From Melieria omissa (lineage: Eukaryota > Arthropoda > Insecta > Diptera > Ulidiidae), in assembly GCA_963971225.1 (NCBI GenBank), contig OZ020267.1:149633927-149697926 (forward strand): a stretch of 64,000 nucleotides of DNA, given 5' to 3'. The notes below the pieces were generated by a model that did no database searches, was not told the DNA's origin, and was given only the letters and a program-made list of their open reading frames with translations. Of this stretch, positions 34,546 through 48,097 are shown in pieces (the first letter of the stretch is position 1; every line of letters starts with the position of its first letter). The translations under genes and the position numbers were made by a program.

Positions 34546-37500
34546 GCTGAACGAACGCAGGCCGGCTGGACGGACGGACGTTGCTGTGGAGTGTGGCTAA
34601 TTTGACTGCGTAGATTTGTTTTATTGTTGCTAGGTGCGTGCGTTGATGTGTCGTTTATAGAAGTGTATGTGTGCGTGTGAAATAAATAATCAAAACAAAC
34701 TTGTAGAAACTGTGTCACTCGGCGAATTTACAAGCAAAGTGCGTAAAGTTCGGCACGCAGACGCAGAAGCAATCGCAGTTGTAGTCCCAAGTGCTGTCAG
34801 TGTTGTTGGTGTGTTTGGGTGGCGCCGCTGATTAATTGCAGTGCAGTTCAATTTATGAACTCACGCGTTGGCAGTGCTGGACGGAGGTGTTGGCGCGCTG
34901 CGATTTTTCCAGAAATTTATTAAACGCCACATAAAGCTGTCAAGCGTTGTGCGTCACTTCCGCAATTAGCTGAAAGATACGAGAAAGCAAAGAAACATCG
35001 AGATGAGTTGGGAAAGCTGTGATCATAAATAGTTTATGTGCTGCTAAAAATTTCGTATATTTATTGCATTAGTGGCTGGGAATATGCCGCAGCGAATTGT
35101 TATGCCACCAATCATGCCACCTGTTGACGACGACGATTATAACGAATTCGAAACGTGCATCGAGTCGTTGAACGCGGCCAACAGCGCCCAGCGTGCAAAC
35201 ACGGCGCCCAGTCACTGTCACTGCTTCGGTCACAATCACAATCACTGTCGCAGTGGCAATGGCAGTCACAGTCAAAGACAATACACCGCATTGAGTCAAA
35301 CTTGGCCACGTAAAGCATCAAACGGCGACGCAATGTGCGGTCCAAACCCGTTACGATGATGTGCAGAAAGCAGCAGCAGCAACAGCAAAAACAATCAACT
35401 AAAATGTGTAAAAGAAAATACCCACAATAATTCTTGACGAAGACAGCAGCCAAGCCAATGAAATAAAAAACGTGCCATTATGCCACAGCAAACAACAACA
35501 AAAACACAACAGCAAAATGCATTAAAACTGCGGTTGCAGTCAGAATGTTTGCATGCTAAAATAAGTAAAAACCTGCCACAACAACAACAACAACAAGAAC
35601 AGCAGCAGCAATAATGGTGCAGTTGAACAATGGCCAACCAACCAAGAATGGGCCACAACACAAAAGACAAAAGCCACCGCCACATGCAGGCGAAAGAAGC
35701 GCAGCAAAAGCACCCAAGACACACACACACACACACCAACAACACACAACAACGTTTGCAGCTAGCAGTTTGCATTCGTAATGAGTGAAAATTTTCACAA
35801 GAATTGCGGCGGAAAGTACTGTTGCCGCAGCAAGGCCCAGGTGCCGGCACAGACTGGGCCCGTGCTGTCGCCAAGCGAAGCATTGCAGCCACAATGGATG
35901 GCAAGAACGCCTTGTCGTTGCAATTATTAAAAAGGGTTTTTGCACACGGCCTGCCATATAAAAAAAGAAAAAAAAAACGACAAAGACTGCGCTGCAGCAT
36001 AGAATGTTTAGCGCTGCCTGGCGTGACCACACGCCATCTCGTTGAGCTCGTAATGTCAAAATATTAAAATGCTGCATTGAATGAGTTGTTAATGAAAAGC
36101 GGAAGCACAATCAACACAAAAACATGTCTTCATAAAACGAAAGACTCAAACAGCGAACGCGCCGCGCGCTGCTGTAACGTGCTGTCGTTGTACGCGGCAG
36201 TATGCGCGAAACGCCGGAATCCGCTAAGCAAATGGCAAATAAAAATTGCTATTTGAAAGCATTTTCTAAATGCGCATAAAAATAGTTCGAAACGAGCGCA
36301 GATGAGGAGTCGGCTGCCGCCAGCTGCTACCAATATAACTGAAAGAAGAAATGATGAATCTTGAATGGTGGTTAATCTTAATTTTATGTATGAATATGTG
36401 TGGAATTATATGTATGCGGCTGGGAAAAAGTGTTTGATTAGTTAACTTGTGTGTAGCATTGAGCAAAGAAGTGAGAAGTGAGACGATCAATGCGTCTCGC
36501 ATCGAGCGTTAATTGCATGTAATAGATTAGAAGGCGTAGATAGGCCGACTGCCTGAAGCAAAGAAGAATCAAATGCACAGTTAGAATATGAGAAAGACCA
36601 ATTATGAGCTTAGAATACCTTAGAGACTACTCGAAGCCGCATTGAGCCAAAGCAGCACTTAGGTCATTAAGAAAGCTTGTTGGGATATCTTAAAAGCTAC
36701 TAAAGAAATGGGTTGCTTGTTGCTAGAATTGGCCCTAAAAAGGGAGATTTAACAAAATTAATTGATTTGAAACAATTAATTATACTTTTATTATAAAAAA
36801 ATTTTCAATCCATATAAATATTTCTGCAAACAAAAACCTATTGCTTCACAATATTTTTTATACACATGCAACAGACGCAATTTGTCTCCCCTTCAAGTGC
36901 CCAAGCCGTCAATGTTTGCAAAAACCTATTCTATGCGTTCATAGTCTTCATTCTTGGCTATGCAAATCGTATGAAAATTAGCATAAATCGTTGCACGAGT
37001 CACGTACGTCTGTCGGCCCATGCAACTACAAAGCTGAAGATGTGCTTCAGCAATTTGCAGACGCAACTTAACCCTTCAGCTGCAGCACAAATTGCAGCAA
37101 TTTGCCAATTGGTCAATATCGGACTTGACTTACTTTCTTTGCGCACGTAATTGGTGCACGTACCGGCCGCAACGTGCCGCTAGCAAGTCACCCAACGTTC
37201 GAGCGTGCAGCAGATGCTTTACATTTTCCGTCAATGTCTGGCCGAGTGTGAGCCATAGCTGAGATTTTGCTGACGATTGACTGCAATTTCTTGCCTTACA
37301 AGTGCATCTCTGCTGTCTAGACAAATTTGTGTAATTTTGTAGCAGAAATAATTTGAATTTTATATAAAATATTTAACTAGCAAATGCATTACTAAACACT
37401 ATTTCAATAAGGTTCAGTATTTGTATTCTGTGAATACTTAGTAATGGATTTTTAAACGCTTCGCACATTGCCCTCTAGTCACAGGAAATATTTTGCAGCA

Positions 37501-39180
37501 TTGTGTTTGAAGTTTATTGACATTAAGCAATTGAAGTACTGGACAATTTAAAGATGGCCATGAAGTGTGTATGTGAATGCAAAGTGAACCAGCACTTCAT
37601 GCAAGCAATGAGTAGAACAAAACAATATTTTATCGCGACTATCATCTGTCTTCAATCAACAGTCTTCAGCGTTAGTCAGCTGTCAAGCTCTTTGGATGTT
37701 CAGCAGGAAAGCAATACATCTCTGAATTGACAACTTGAAGCTGCGACAACAAATTTCTTCTTTTATCATTTTCTGTCTTCACATTCCATCATAGTTGTTG
37801 CCATATTTTCTCATCTTTTCTACTTCAATGCTTTCTTTTTAATATTTGTGCTTCTTTATTTCATTAGTATTCTTTTTTAACTCTTCCTCCTCACTCATTG
37901 TTTTCAACATACTTTTTCTTTCAATTTATTTGTTCTAAATGTTTTGTTTTTCTTTGCAGTATTTTCGTATTTGTTATTTCAAGTAATATTTCTTTGCTGT
38001 CCGCCTGCAGGCACAGAAACCAGATTTATTAGCCATGCAGCAAATGTTGCAACGTGTGTGCGCGCACACATTGTTGCCATCAGTGATCAGCGCAACAATG
38101 AAGTGAGAATGCAATGAAACCATTACACATGATGCCAGACACAAAACTTAGTGTAGGCGTTAACAACAAAAGCAATGGTCGAGTCTACTCAGCAGGCGAC
38201 GGAAGTAAATAAACACATACAAACGGAGAATTGCACAGAGCGGCCACAAAAAAAAAAAACAATAACAATGAGAACTGAATGCTTCCTCTGATGCAGCAGA
38301 CTAAGTAAAGAAAAAAGCATTCTGACCAACAATTTATGTTTTTCTGCTGCAAACTGCTTGCAAGTAAGAGAACAAAAGACTTAAGCCACAAACTTGCTGC
38401 GCGTGCCAAAACCCAGTGTGACAGTCAACCATTTCCACAGTCAAACGACAACCAGCAAGCAGCTTAAAGCAGCACTTAAAGTCGTCTACGTGCACTTGTG
38501 CTGCGAATGATGACGGCACATTTGGCGTCCACCAGTCTCCAACCAGCATCCCAAAGTAGCCTGTCGGCCTTTCTTTCTGCCAGTTTGTAGTTATATATAT
38601 TTTATCTGTTTGACTATATTGCAGCGCATTAGACATGCGGGTCGCGTTTGTGCGCGGCTATTATGAATTGTAACTGCGCATGCGCGGCACCAGCATAGAC
38701 TGCCAAAAAAAGAACCGTGTTGGAAAGGCCGCAAACCCGGTGAAAGAAACTAGAAATAAGCGCAGAGAATATTATTGTAAGCGTTATAATTTCATTTTAT
38801 AGCTCGGTGAAGGCTTTGCGCTTTCCAGCACGTACGCGAGATTTGTGCTTTGTTGGTTTTTCTTGGCATTGTTTTTTTCAGTTTGTAAGGTAAAAATTGG
38901 CCATATTTGGCGTATTGCTCATTGAATGAGGAAGTGAGCAGGAGGAGTGAGGAAGGTGTATAGCAAAGACGTTTGTTCTTTTAGTCGATTCTTGCACTTC
39001 CGGGGTAAATGCATACAAGTTTTTATGACACAAGAATGCAGCAGTTGCATAAAACTGATTGAGTTTTATGACAACATAAAACTGGTCATAAATACATATT
39101 TTATGGCAGCAGATTAATCACAAAATATGAATGTTGAATCAATAAATATGGCACTATTTGTAGTCTTAAAGTGTTGGCAT
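34546..39180. other. Region upstream of the VWC gene
   Basis: The VWC promoter should lie just above 34545. A plus-strand ORF with an ATG at 35084, ending at 35359 (PPIMPPVDDDDYNEFETC then His/Asn/Ser-rich), has no known domain and may be chance. The rest is CAA/GTT-rich (35350-35760) or AT-rich with no supported gene and no transposon ends. Confidence 0.45.
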
Positions 39181-39189
39181 ACAAACCAA

Positions 39190-39715
39190 GTCCATAACTT
39201 TCTGTATACCAAACTTTGGTGTGTAACTATTTAAGAAAATTAAAAATAAATTTGTTTTTAGAGAACTTTTATGACCAGTTAAGTACTTAAGAAAAAGAGT
39301 AAAGATTTGATATTCATTTCATTGATTCAATCATCAAATAGAATATTGATTTGCTATCATAAACTAGCTTCTGTTATTTTTAAATACCAAACTTTGGTAT
39401 GTAAATATTTAAGAAATAGAAAAAATTTGTTTTTGGAGAACTTTTATGACCAGTTAGGTACTTAAGAAAAGGATTAAAGATTTTATATTTATTTCATTGA
39501 TTCATTTATCAAATAGAATGTTGCCTTGCTATCACAAACTTGCTTCTGTTATTCTTAAATACCAAGCTTTGCTATGTAAATATTTAAGAAATGAAAACAA
39601 AAAATTATCTTTGAAGAACTTTTATGACCAGTTAAGTACTCAAGTAAAGGAGTACAAATCTGAAATACCTTTCATTCATTCATTCATTTCATCAAATTGC
39701 TTCTGTTATTGTTTA
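39190..39715. repeat. Tandem repeat, period about 177 bp, three copies
   Basis: TACCAA(A/G)CTTTG(G/C)T(G/A)TGTAA starts at 39207, 39385 and 39560 (intervals 178 and 175). Each unit also contains GAACTTTTATGACCAGTTA and CTTAAGAAA. Copies are roughly 85-90 percent alike by eye. There is no coding capacity. Confidence 0.88.
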
Positions 39716-41400
39716 ATGATATTTAAGTATTATTTATTAATTTATTTAATGACTTAATAATAGTTATTGATTGTTTAACTATTCGATTCCCATAAAATGT
39801 TGCTTCCACTTTTCTCCATATTAATCTGCTATTTAATTATCTCTCAACTTTCTAGCACATTCCAAGCAGAGTTCGCTACTCAAACAGTCATGTGCTCGTC
39901 ATTATTTCCCCAGTGTCATCATTTCGCATAGTGGTGTCAGCCAGTTTGTTGCTTAAGTCTTTCGTTTCGTTATACACCGGCTGCCGCACGACAAATCCCA
40001 TTGATATCATCGACTAATCAAACTAAAGCGACTGGACATGCGCTAAGACTGAGACTGCGACTGACGCTGACTTTGGCACAACTGTGCAACTGTGATAAAA
40101 CTAAATAGGCCAACAGCAATTTTAACCTAATAGTCTACAAATGAAATGATGAAAAAGCAAACAAACAACAAACGAACGCAGTCGCACAAAAACGCAGTTC
40201 AATAAAAGCAACAAAGCGCAAATGAAAAAATAAAAAATTGCTGCAACTCAAGCGGCCAAGCGTGCAGTGGAAAAACCAGAATTAGAAAGAGAATGAATGC
40301 AAATGCTGTGCGCTGTCGAGCCAGAAAAAGTGGACACGCAAGCAATGGCAACAACAAAGCTGCAACAAGTACAAGCCACTGCCATGGTCGCCGACACTGG
40401 CATTGGCATCGATGCCGGCATGGCCACAGCCATTGCCACTGTCAGTGCCACTGCCACTACCAGTGCCAATACCACTTTCATTAAGAACGTGCTTGGCATT
40501 ATCCTGCGCCAATATCAAACATGCAAATAATGTTGCCGCCGTCTTGGCTGCAATGCAACATCAACAAAACACACAAAATATCACAACAAGCAAAATAAAA
40601 ATCGAAAAGCAAGCAGCAAACACGATTTTCCATCAAAATGAAAACAGACGTGGCGCGGCGTTGTGTGTTGCAGTGCAGCGCAGACCGCACAGGCTTTGCG
40701 CTTAAACATGCAAAACGAGTCGGCGATTAGTGAGAATTGTGCTGGCTTCGAAGTGAACTCCTTTAGAACTTTGCAACGTTAGAAGTATGGCGGCTGCATT
40801 CAATGAATTATTAATTTGTGCACTTGCAAAGATTTCTGTATGGCTGAAGGTGCAGAAAGCGACAGTGTGTGCTCGAGTGGGTGTGAAATCGTTGAAACCA
40901 GGGCCGCAGGCAATTGGAAAGAAATTGAGAGCAAAATCTGTGAAGGATGTCAAATGCAAAAATGCGACAGAAAGATGAGTTGCCAGAGATGAATGACAGA
41001 CATGAAGAGATGAATGAGGTTATTGGAATGTTTTGAAATGAATCAACGCCAATGTAATGAAAGTTCCATATATAATGTTCATTCTATGAACTTCCACTAA
41101 TGTTTTCAATTTTCGTAGCTAAAACTTAGTAGCAACTTTAACCAGAAACAGGCAAAATTAAGCCTTAAAAAAGAATGTAAGAGTAGTTCCTAGGGACAAT
41201 AGAGCTGAAACATGCAAGAATCGAGAGGAACAGTTGATGCAACCAGTTGGAAAAACTTTTACTTAAAGAAAAGAGTCGGCAAAAGGGTTGAAATGATCTG
41301 CTAACTAAGAACGAAAGAATCTTCACTTAGAAAGGAGTCAGTGAACTTAACTGGAAAAGCTTAAATCTACTCTTGGACTACGCAAAATAATTATTATACT
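39716..41400. other. Non-coding DNA with GCCACTGCC-type low complexity
   Basis: The interval 40370-40480 is built from GCCACT/GCCATTGCC repeats and gives accidental Ala/Thr or His-rich ORFs on both strands. I see no gene. Confidence 0.5.
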
Positions 41401-41424
41401 CGAATTGGTGAGACTTTATGACAT

Positions 41425-41570
41425 TTTATTTATTTTATTTTATTTTATTTTATTTTATTTTATTTAATTTAATTTTATTTTATTTTATTTTATTTTATTT
41501 TATTTTATTTTATTTTATTTTATTTTATTTTATTTTATTTTATTTTATTTTATTTTATATAATTTATTCA
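41425..41570. repeat. TTTTA pentanucleotide array
   Basis: About 29 units of TTTTA with one TTTAATTTAA interruption near 41460-41472. It is the third clear array of this pentamer family in the window. Confidence 0.95.
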
Positions 41571-43590
41571 TTTTATTTTTAATTTCTTATTATTTATTTA
41601 TAAACAAAGAAAGATTGAAAGCAATAAAAAGTTATATCTAAACAAACAAATCTCTTCAATAAAACCAGCGCAAAAAATTTAACTTATGCCAAGCAAAACG
41701 TTTAAAACCCCATTGAGCTCCACAAACCACTTTCGAGCTGTCCGAAAAAGCGGCAGCGAAATCACTTAGAACTGGCGAAAAAGTGCCGCAGGCCCAAACG
41801 GTACACAGCATCCAGTTGAACTGTGGCTGGGCCGCAGCTGCGACAGCGACAGCGACATTGTAAACGAAACCGTTAACTCTCAACGGCGAAGACGACAACC
41901 ACAACGACAACGTAATCCAACGGATGCTGACAAGGTTTCTATAATAATCTTGTTCTTGTTGTTCTTATTGTTGTTGTTGTTGATGGTTGTTGCTTGTTAT
42001 AAGTAAAAGAAGAAAAAAATTGCCAAAGGAAACAACAAGGAAATATTTTATTTTGTTGCGCACTTGCGGCACGGAAAACGCAGCGGCAACGCATTGGCAA
42101 TTTCAATGTGCGCGCATGCGCATAAAAACCAAAAAAAAAAATCAGTACAGAAACCACAGTCACCACTCGAGGCAGTGTCAGAAAAGCCTATACAGAGGGA
42201 GAGAGGGGGAAAAAATAGAGAAAGGGGCATGAAAATAAATGCCAGCAACAGCAAAACACTGAAAACGGCTACGTTAAAGCGCAGCGACAACTAACAGAAA
42301 ATGTTGCAAAAACAACAAAAACAACAGCAACATGAATTGCCATCATTCGAATGGGTTCAAGTTGTAAACAACGGCAGCGTCAATGCGAACAACAACAACA
42401 AAACAACAGCTAAGAACAATAGCCGCAGCGGCAGTCAGAATCGCAGACGCGTTTTTGCCGCAACCGTAACAGTAACCAAATACAGCCAATGCAAAGATTA
42501 AACGTTATCAGCTTCGGCTGCGGTTGGCTGCTCGCCGCTGGTCTTTTTGCGTTGAGCTCAACTGTTCGCTGGCGGCAGAGGCTGACTTTTGGCTGCTAAA
42601 AGCTTCATGCTTTACTGCAGTAACAACAACGACAATTAGTGGACAGCACAGGACATTAGGAACTGCCATCTGGGACCTCCAATGTCCAATGTCCACTGCT
42701 GCAACGCTGAAGTTACTGCTCGCTGTGTCTCAACAGTTCGTTTGCTAAATTTTGCTAAAATGGCTAATAAAATATTCTAAGCACCTGAGTTCTTGCTCGC
42801 CACTGCAGTTTATGGCCACTCAGTCAAATTTGTGTTTGCGTTGGTTGCACTCGGTACACGCACAAACGCACATAAATGAAAAAAACAACAACAACTATTA
42901 TTGCTTCGTTCCGCACTCGATATTTGTTTACTTTGCAGCGTCAAGTATGATCGTTTGTGTTGTTTTAGTTGTACACTTTTTTTCACATCATAACTAAACA
43001 ACGCTTCACTTCGGCGCGCGGCACTGCCCGCAGTACGTTTTCAAGTCGAGTTTTTTGTTCTATTGGCGGCTGTTCTGCCCGCTTTTGCACTGCTGCTGCA
43101 TGTCGGTTTCGTGTTGCATTTGCTGCACATTTACATACACCAACATCAACACCAACACCAACAACAATGCACACTCGCGCCGCTGTTCACAAGCAAACAC
43201 AGACAGTTTTTTTTTTGCTGCTTCCTTCTACTTGAACCTTCTGCTTTTGTTGGTCTGCGACCACACTAAGTTGGCTGTTTGCGGTTTGCCGTTCACTGTT
43301 CTTGGTCCGAAGCTGTTGGACGATCTGCGCGCGACACGTTCTTGTTTACAACTGAGCTCGAGCCGCAGTGCTGCTGAAGCTTTTAAGAAGAGTCGGAAAG
43401 AAAGTGCGCCGCGCAGACACACCGGACTATTCTGCCGCACGTTCAGTTCTGCGCGCTCACGGTTCAACTGAAGAGAGTCTCGGCGGTGACTATTGCGACG
43501 CCAAAGAGAAATGCGAAATGGTTTTTGATGCTCTCGAAAGCAGCTAAGAGGCCACAAGTGAAATGCTAAACATAAATTAAAATTTAGTAT
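41571..43590. other. Intergenic DNA, no gene seen
   Basis: This is CAA/GTT-rich sequence with several accidental ORFs of 60-140 codons in overlapping frames, none with a recognisable domain or consistent start. Confidence 0.5.
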
Positions 43591-43594
43591 TTTA

Positions 43595-44900
43595 ATGTTT
43601 TTGTAGTGAAAAACAATGTTCTGCAGAAGAAAGTTGGAAAAAAGAATTCGAATGTTGCATGAAAATAACTCAAACACAAAAGGAAGAAACATAAATTCGA
43701 GTTTTTGCAAGAAATTTAATTTTGTAATATTTGTCTGAAGGTAAAAAATGTTCTGAACAAAAAAGTTGGGAAAAAGAATTAGAATGCTGCATGAAAATAA
43801 CTCAAATACAAAAGGAAGGAATTAGTGAGAAAGTTTTAAATGCGATTTCTAGGAAATTTTGTAAATGTTTGGGGGAAATTTCAAAGAAATTTAAAAACTT
43901 TGCAGTTATCTGTCAATAATGGATTTTTAATCACACAAATTGAAAACCTCTTAGTTCCATTGATTTTGTCAGACATTACCAAAGAAGTACAATGACCTTG
44001 AACGAAGTTTACAGATGCAATTTATAGGAAATTTTTCAAATGTTTCGGGAAGAATTAGTTAGCTGTCAGTAATGAATTACACTGCACAAAAAAATCAAAG
44101 TTTTTTTTAAATAATAAGGATCTGACAACGGATTCTGGTAGAGTGGGCCAAAATAAAATATACGTGTATCGGCATTTTAAAAGTTTACGTCTGAATGTTT
44201 TTTTAGGGGGAGTCAAATTTTTCCCCTTTTTGCACATTCTTATGATGAATTGGCCTACGAAAGCCACATAACCTCACATTCTATGTACATGATGTGTTTA
44301 GCAATTTGATGTAAAATACTACGAAGAACATTTTTCTGGAGCATTTTAACCCTGTATCTCCTATTTGTATGGGTCAATTTGACCCTTTTTCTAAAATACC
44401 AAAAATGTCCTGTAAAACAGCACTTTTTAAGGACAAAATGTACCACGAAAATATTTGCCATAAAATTCTACCATAGGTCGCTGAACACATCAAAGCTCAG
44501 AAATTAATTTGAAAGCCAGAATTAAGCCAAAAGTGAAAATGTGTATGAGTGTTTATTTCATACTTATTCAAAATTGGTACTAAAATCTCCTAAAAAACTA
44601 GATTTTTGAGGGTTAGTGTGTATGGAAAAAAATGTTAAACGCAAAATTTCACTATTACTCACCTATAAGTTCACTATAAGTCACCTATAATGTTCTAGGC
44701 AAAACGGCGATACACGTATGTATATTTTTTTTTGGTCCACTCTATCAGAATCCATTGTCAGAACCTTGTTATTTAAGAAAAATTTTGATTTTGTTGTGCA
44801 GTTTTATTAATCAAATACGTTGAAAACCTCTTAGTTCCATTGGTTTTGTCAGAAATAGCTAAAAAGGGACACTGACCTTGAACATATTGTACCATAACAT
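43595..44900. repeat. Diverged repeats interrupted by a long-TIR element
   Basis: A block with GAATGTTGCATGAAAATAACTCAAA is duplicated at about 43643 and 43780. A second block (TTGAAAACCTCTTAGTTCCA) occurs at 43940 and 44819, on either side of the element at 44081-44802. Sequence left of the element (CTGTCAGTAATGAATTA) continues into sequence right of it (ATTAATCAAATACGTTG), as in the intact unit near 43910-43942. Confidence 0.7.
44081..44802. mobile_element. 722-bp element with about 95-bp inverted terminal repeats
   Basis: The left arm (44081-44180: ACTGCACAA, then AAATCAAAG, CTGACAACGGATTCTGGTAG, ATACGTGTATCGG) is the inverted complement of the right arm (44695-44802) with scattered differences. 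The interior is AT-rich and non-coding, with an internal TTAACCCTGTATCTCC. Target duplication is unclear. Long inverted ends without a gene fit a foldback-like or DNA-transposon-derived element. The superfamily is not assigned. Confidence 0.7.
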
Positions 44901-46180
44901 CTACATAAGTCCTCGTGCCTCCAACACAAGGCTGTCTTGTGGAGGCCCTATGCTCCAGAGAAGAGTGAATAAGGAACAAAATAAAGTCCTCGTGCTACCA
45001 ATTCTGACCTCAATGCCTCCGCAAACATAAACTGATGCACATCAATTTTCATCAGATTGAGCCTCAGTCATTATAGCAACACAACACTTCCAACTTCATT
45101 GGCTGTTACCACATTTTTATACATTTTTTCACAGTGTCCTCGCTGCATTAGTCATAAGCATTACACATTAGCTGACATCATTTTTGGTCAACAGATCAAA
45201 TGTAAAGCGTACACAATTCACCCGTCGATTCGCGAAACATAGGAAAGGCTTGCGGGGTGTGCCACATCAAGATGTGAATGTGCCAGAATTCAGGAAACCC
45301 GCCAGCCGAACAATAACAAAAAACGATAACAAGAAAAATCAGACAAATACCGCAGCGTTTCGAAGACGGGTTGGTGCAACAGCGGCCAACAGCATATTTT
45401 GCACGCCTGACTGCCAACGTGGTCCACGGCGATCGGGACAGTCCAGCGAGTCGGCGTCGACCACGGCCGCATCGCTGTTAGTGTTGGTAATGGTGTGGTT
45501 AATATTATTTTGCGGTGCCGTTGGTAATGTTGTGTTCTTTCGATGGTCGGCGACGATACGCCGGCGATGGTGTCTGCACTCTGGCGTATCATGTTCCAGG
45601 TGACTTGGCCGCACGCCAGCGCTGCATGTGTGCGTCGCGCAGGTTTCACCTCGACTTATTACCACACTTAGCGAGCAGTTGTGCTGCTGCAGCTGCTACA
45701 GTTCCTACAGCTCGCTTGTTGTGGTCCAGCCGCTCTGCTCTCCACGTGATATCAAGAAATTTATCACCATTAAAAGCAGATTGGCATTGGCCGCGGAAAA
45801 CGTGCACTGCATTGTAGTCAGCGCACGCGCACTGACACACACACACACAGACACAGGCAGCATGTGATGAATGTGTGTTCGTGCCGATCGGCGCTCATTG
45901 AGTAATTCTGATTGGAGCGTTGGTAATTTGATAAGTGGATTAATTTGAGTTCGCATACTGTCGAAATCAATCACATCAAATTATGAAACGATGAGGAAGT
46001 GTCGGCGACATTGCTTGTTCTGCTTCTGCTGCTGCAGTGTTGTTGGTACTGTTGGCCGGCTCGAAGAGATGCACTGAAAGGAAAGAGCGAATTGAAAGAG
46101 AATGTGAAATTAAGTGTTTCTGCATTTATAAGCGGCGGCTTTTCACTTAAGTTTCGACGTGATTTCTTCAACATAATTTA
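44901..46180. other. Intergenic DNA, weak coding hints only
   Basis: A plus-strand open frame, 45184-45603, contains LLVLVMVWLILFCGAVGN, which looks like a membrane segment, but it has no upstream ATG in frame and no clear splice partners. Overlapping frames on both strands are equally open. I do not annotate a gene. Confidence 0.4.
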
Positions 46181-46189
46181 AGATAAATA

Positions 46190-47640
46190 ATAATAATAAT
46201 AAATGTATTTCGAATTTAAAAAATTTATTTGTAGAAAAATATAAAATTTTTAATAATAAAAAAATTCTAGCAATTGTTTAAAATTTAAAATATATATTTA
46301 AAATATTTAAATACAAAAAAAAAATGTTAGGAACATTTCATAAATAAGAAACTAGATATAATTTTAATTTGTTTTAATTATTATTTTTATTTGATTGATT
46401 GATTGATTTTTTGTTGTTTAAACAAAAATATTAGGAACATTTGAAAATCAAGCAAATATTTATAATTTTATTTGTTTTAATTGTTTAGAAGGTTTAATTT
46501 TTTTAAATTACTTTTTTTATAATTTTGAAATAAAATTTTTAATAAAAATTTGGTTTAATTTTAATTTTTTTTTATTCGTAACTTAACTTTTTTTATTTTA
46601 ATTTGTTATTTTTAATTACTTGATTTTTTGGTTTTTAATTAAAACATTAAAAAATTAACAAAAATACCAGAAACATTTCAAAATCAAGAAAATATATATA
46701 ATTTTATTTATATATATTTATATATTTATTTAATTTTTTGTTTATTTATTTTATTAAATATAAGAAATATTTCTCAATTAGAAAATAATTTTTATATTTT
46801 TTTTTGCTTAAAATATAAATTATGCAATAAAATTGCAAATTTGTAAAATTTTTGTTTATTTTAAATTTGATTTTGTGTTAATTTTAATTTGTCAAAAATT
46901 AATTAATATAAAAAATATTAATTAATTTTTAGTTTTTTTTTTAACACATTGTAAAATAAACAAAAATATTAGGAACCCTTCAAAAAAGAAAGAAAATATA
47001 TATAATTTTATTTGTTTTAATTGTTTATTTATTTATTTATTATTTATTAATTTTTTTGTTTATTAAATTTATATATTAAAAAACACAAATATAAGAAACA
47101 TTTCAGAATTAAAAAAAGTATTTTATAATTTATCTGTTTAAAAACCATTATGAAAAAATTTCTAATCAAAACTTTAGTTTAATTTTTTAAATTTTTATTT
47201 AAATTTTATTTTGTATTTATTTTTCTATGATTTATTATTTTTTATTATTCGTTTTTGCGTCCAAATAGAAAAAAAATATTTCAATATTTTGTTTGATTTC
47301 AATTTAGGATTTTGTTTATAATATTTTTCGAATTTAATTTTTCACATAAGATACAACAACAACAAGTTCACAATTTTCTGGAAAATATTTGTTTTATTAT
47401 TATATTTTTGTAGTTTATAACGAAAAAAAAATTTGTTTTTCAATTTTTTTTTTATTTTTGTTTTTTTTAATTATTTTTGAAAAATGTTTTTATTATTGTT
47501 TTTTAGTGTTGTTTTTTATAAAAAAATATTTAACTCAGAATTGTCTGCAAATAATTTATTTCTAAAAATTCAAAATTTGGAAATTAAACTTTTTGTTTAA
47601 AATATATTAAAAAAATTTCAGTATTTTTTTTACTCTTAAA
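46190..47640. repeat. AT-rich degenerate repeats
   Basis: The motif ATTAGGAACATTTCAAAAT followed by ATATAATTTTATTTGTTTTA recurs in diverged form near 46326, 46428, 46664, 46966 and 47090. Spacing is irregular (about 100 or a multiple of it). No gene is present. It resembles in composition the array in the rhomboid intron but the unit is different. Confidence 0.6.
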
Positions 47641-48097
47641 ATAATGAAGGTAAGCAATATTTATGTTTTTGTGGTTTTCGTGAAGAAAAGAAGAAAAGTA
47701 AAGGGTGTCTGTTGTGTGTCTACGAATGCGGCGCAAACAAAAGCTTGAATGTCATTAAACTTGTTAAAGCCGCTCAGCGCTGTGGAGCATTAAGCCGTCT
47801 GCAGTGGTTTGCTTGTTGTTGGTCTGACTGCCGATGATGAGGAATCAACAAGGGGAAAAATTGTCATAATAGATCAATTGATTTTTTACAATAACGAGGC
47901 CAGTAATGGTGACACCGCAGTCGAGGCGCTACAGCTGACATGTAATGACCAGTAAAAAATGCGAAAACCATACGAAAAGTGTGGTCTGAAATAGAAAGAA
48001 AGAAAAATTACACTAAAAAGCAGTTAAATTGAAAAATGTAATTGTTAATTGCAATTAATTGTGATTGGAATAAATCAAATTATCTACATTTGTTATT

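Noticed and set aside
40293..40705. Overlapping Ala/Thr, His/Cys and Pro-rich ORFs
   Set aside because: They come from GCCACT/GCCATT low-complexity repeats read in different frames.
42300..43471. Several 60-140 codon ORFs
   Set aside because: CAA/GTT-rich sequence, mutually overlapping on both strands, with no recognisable domain.
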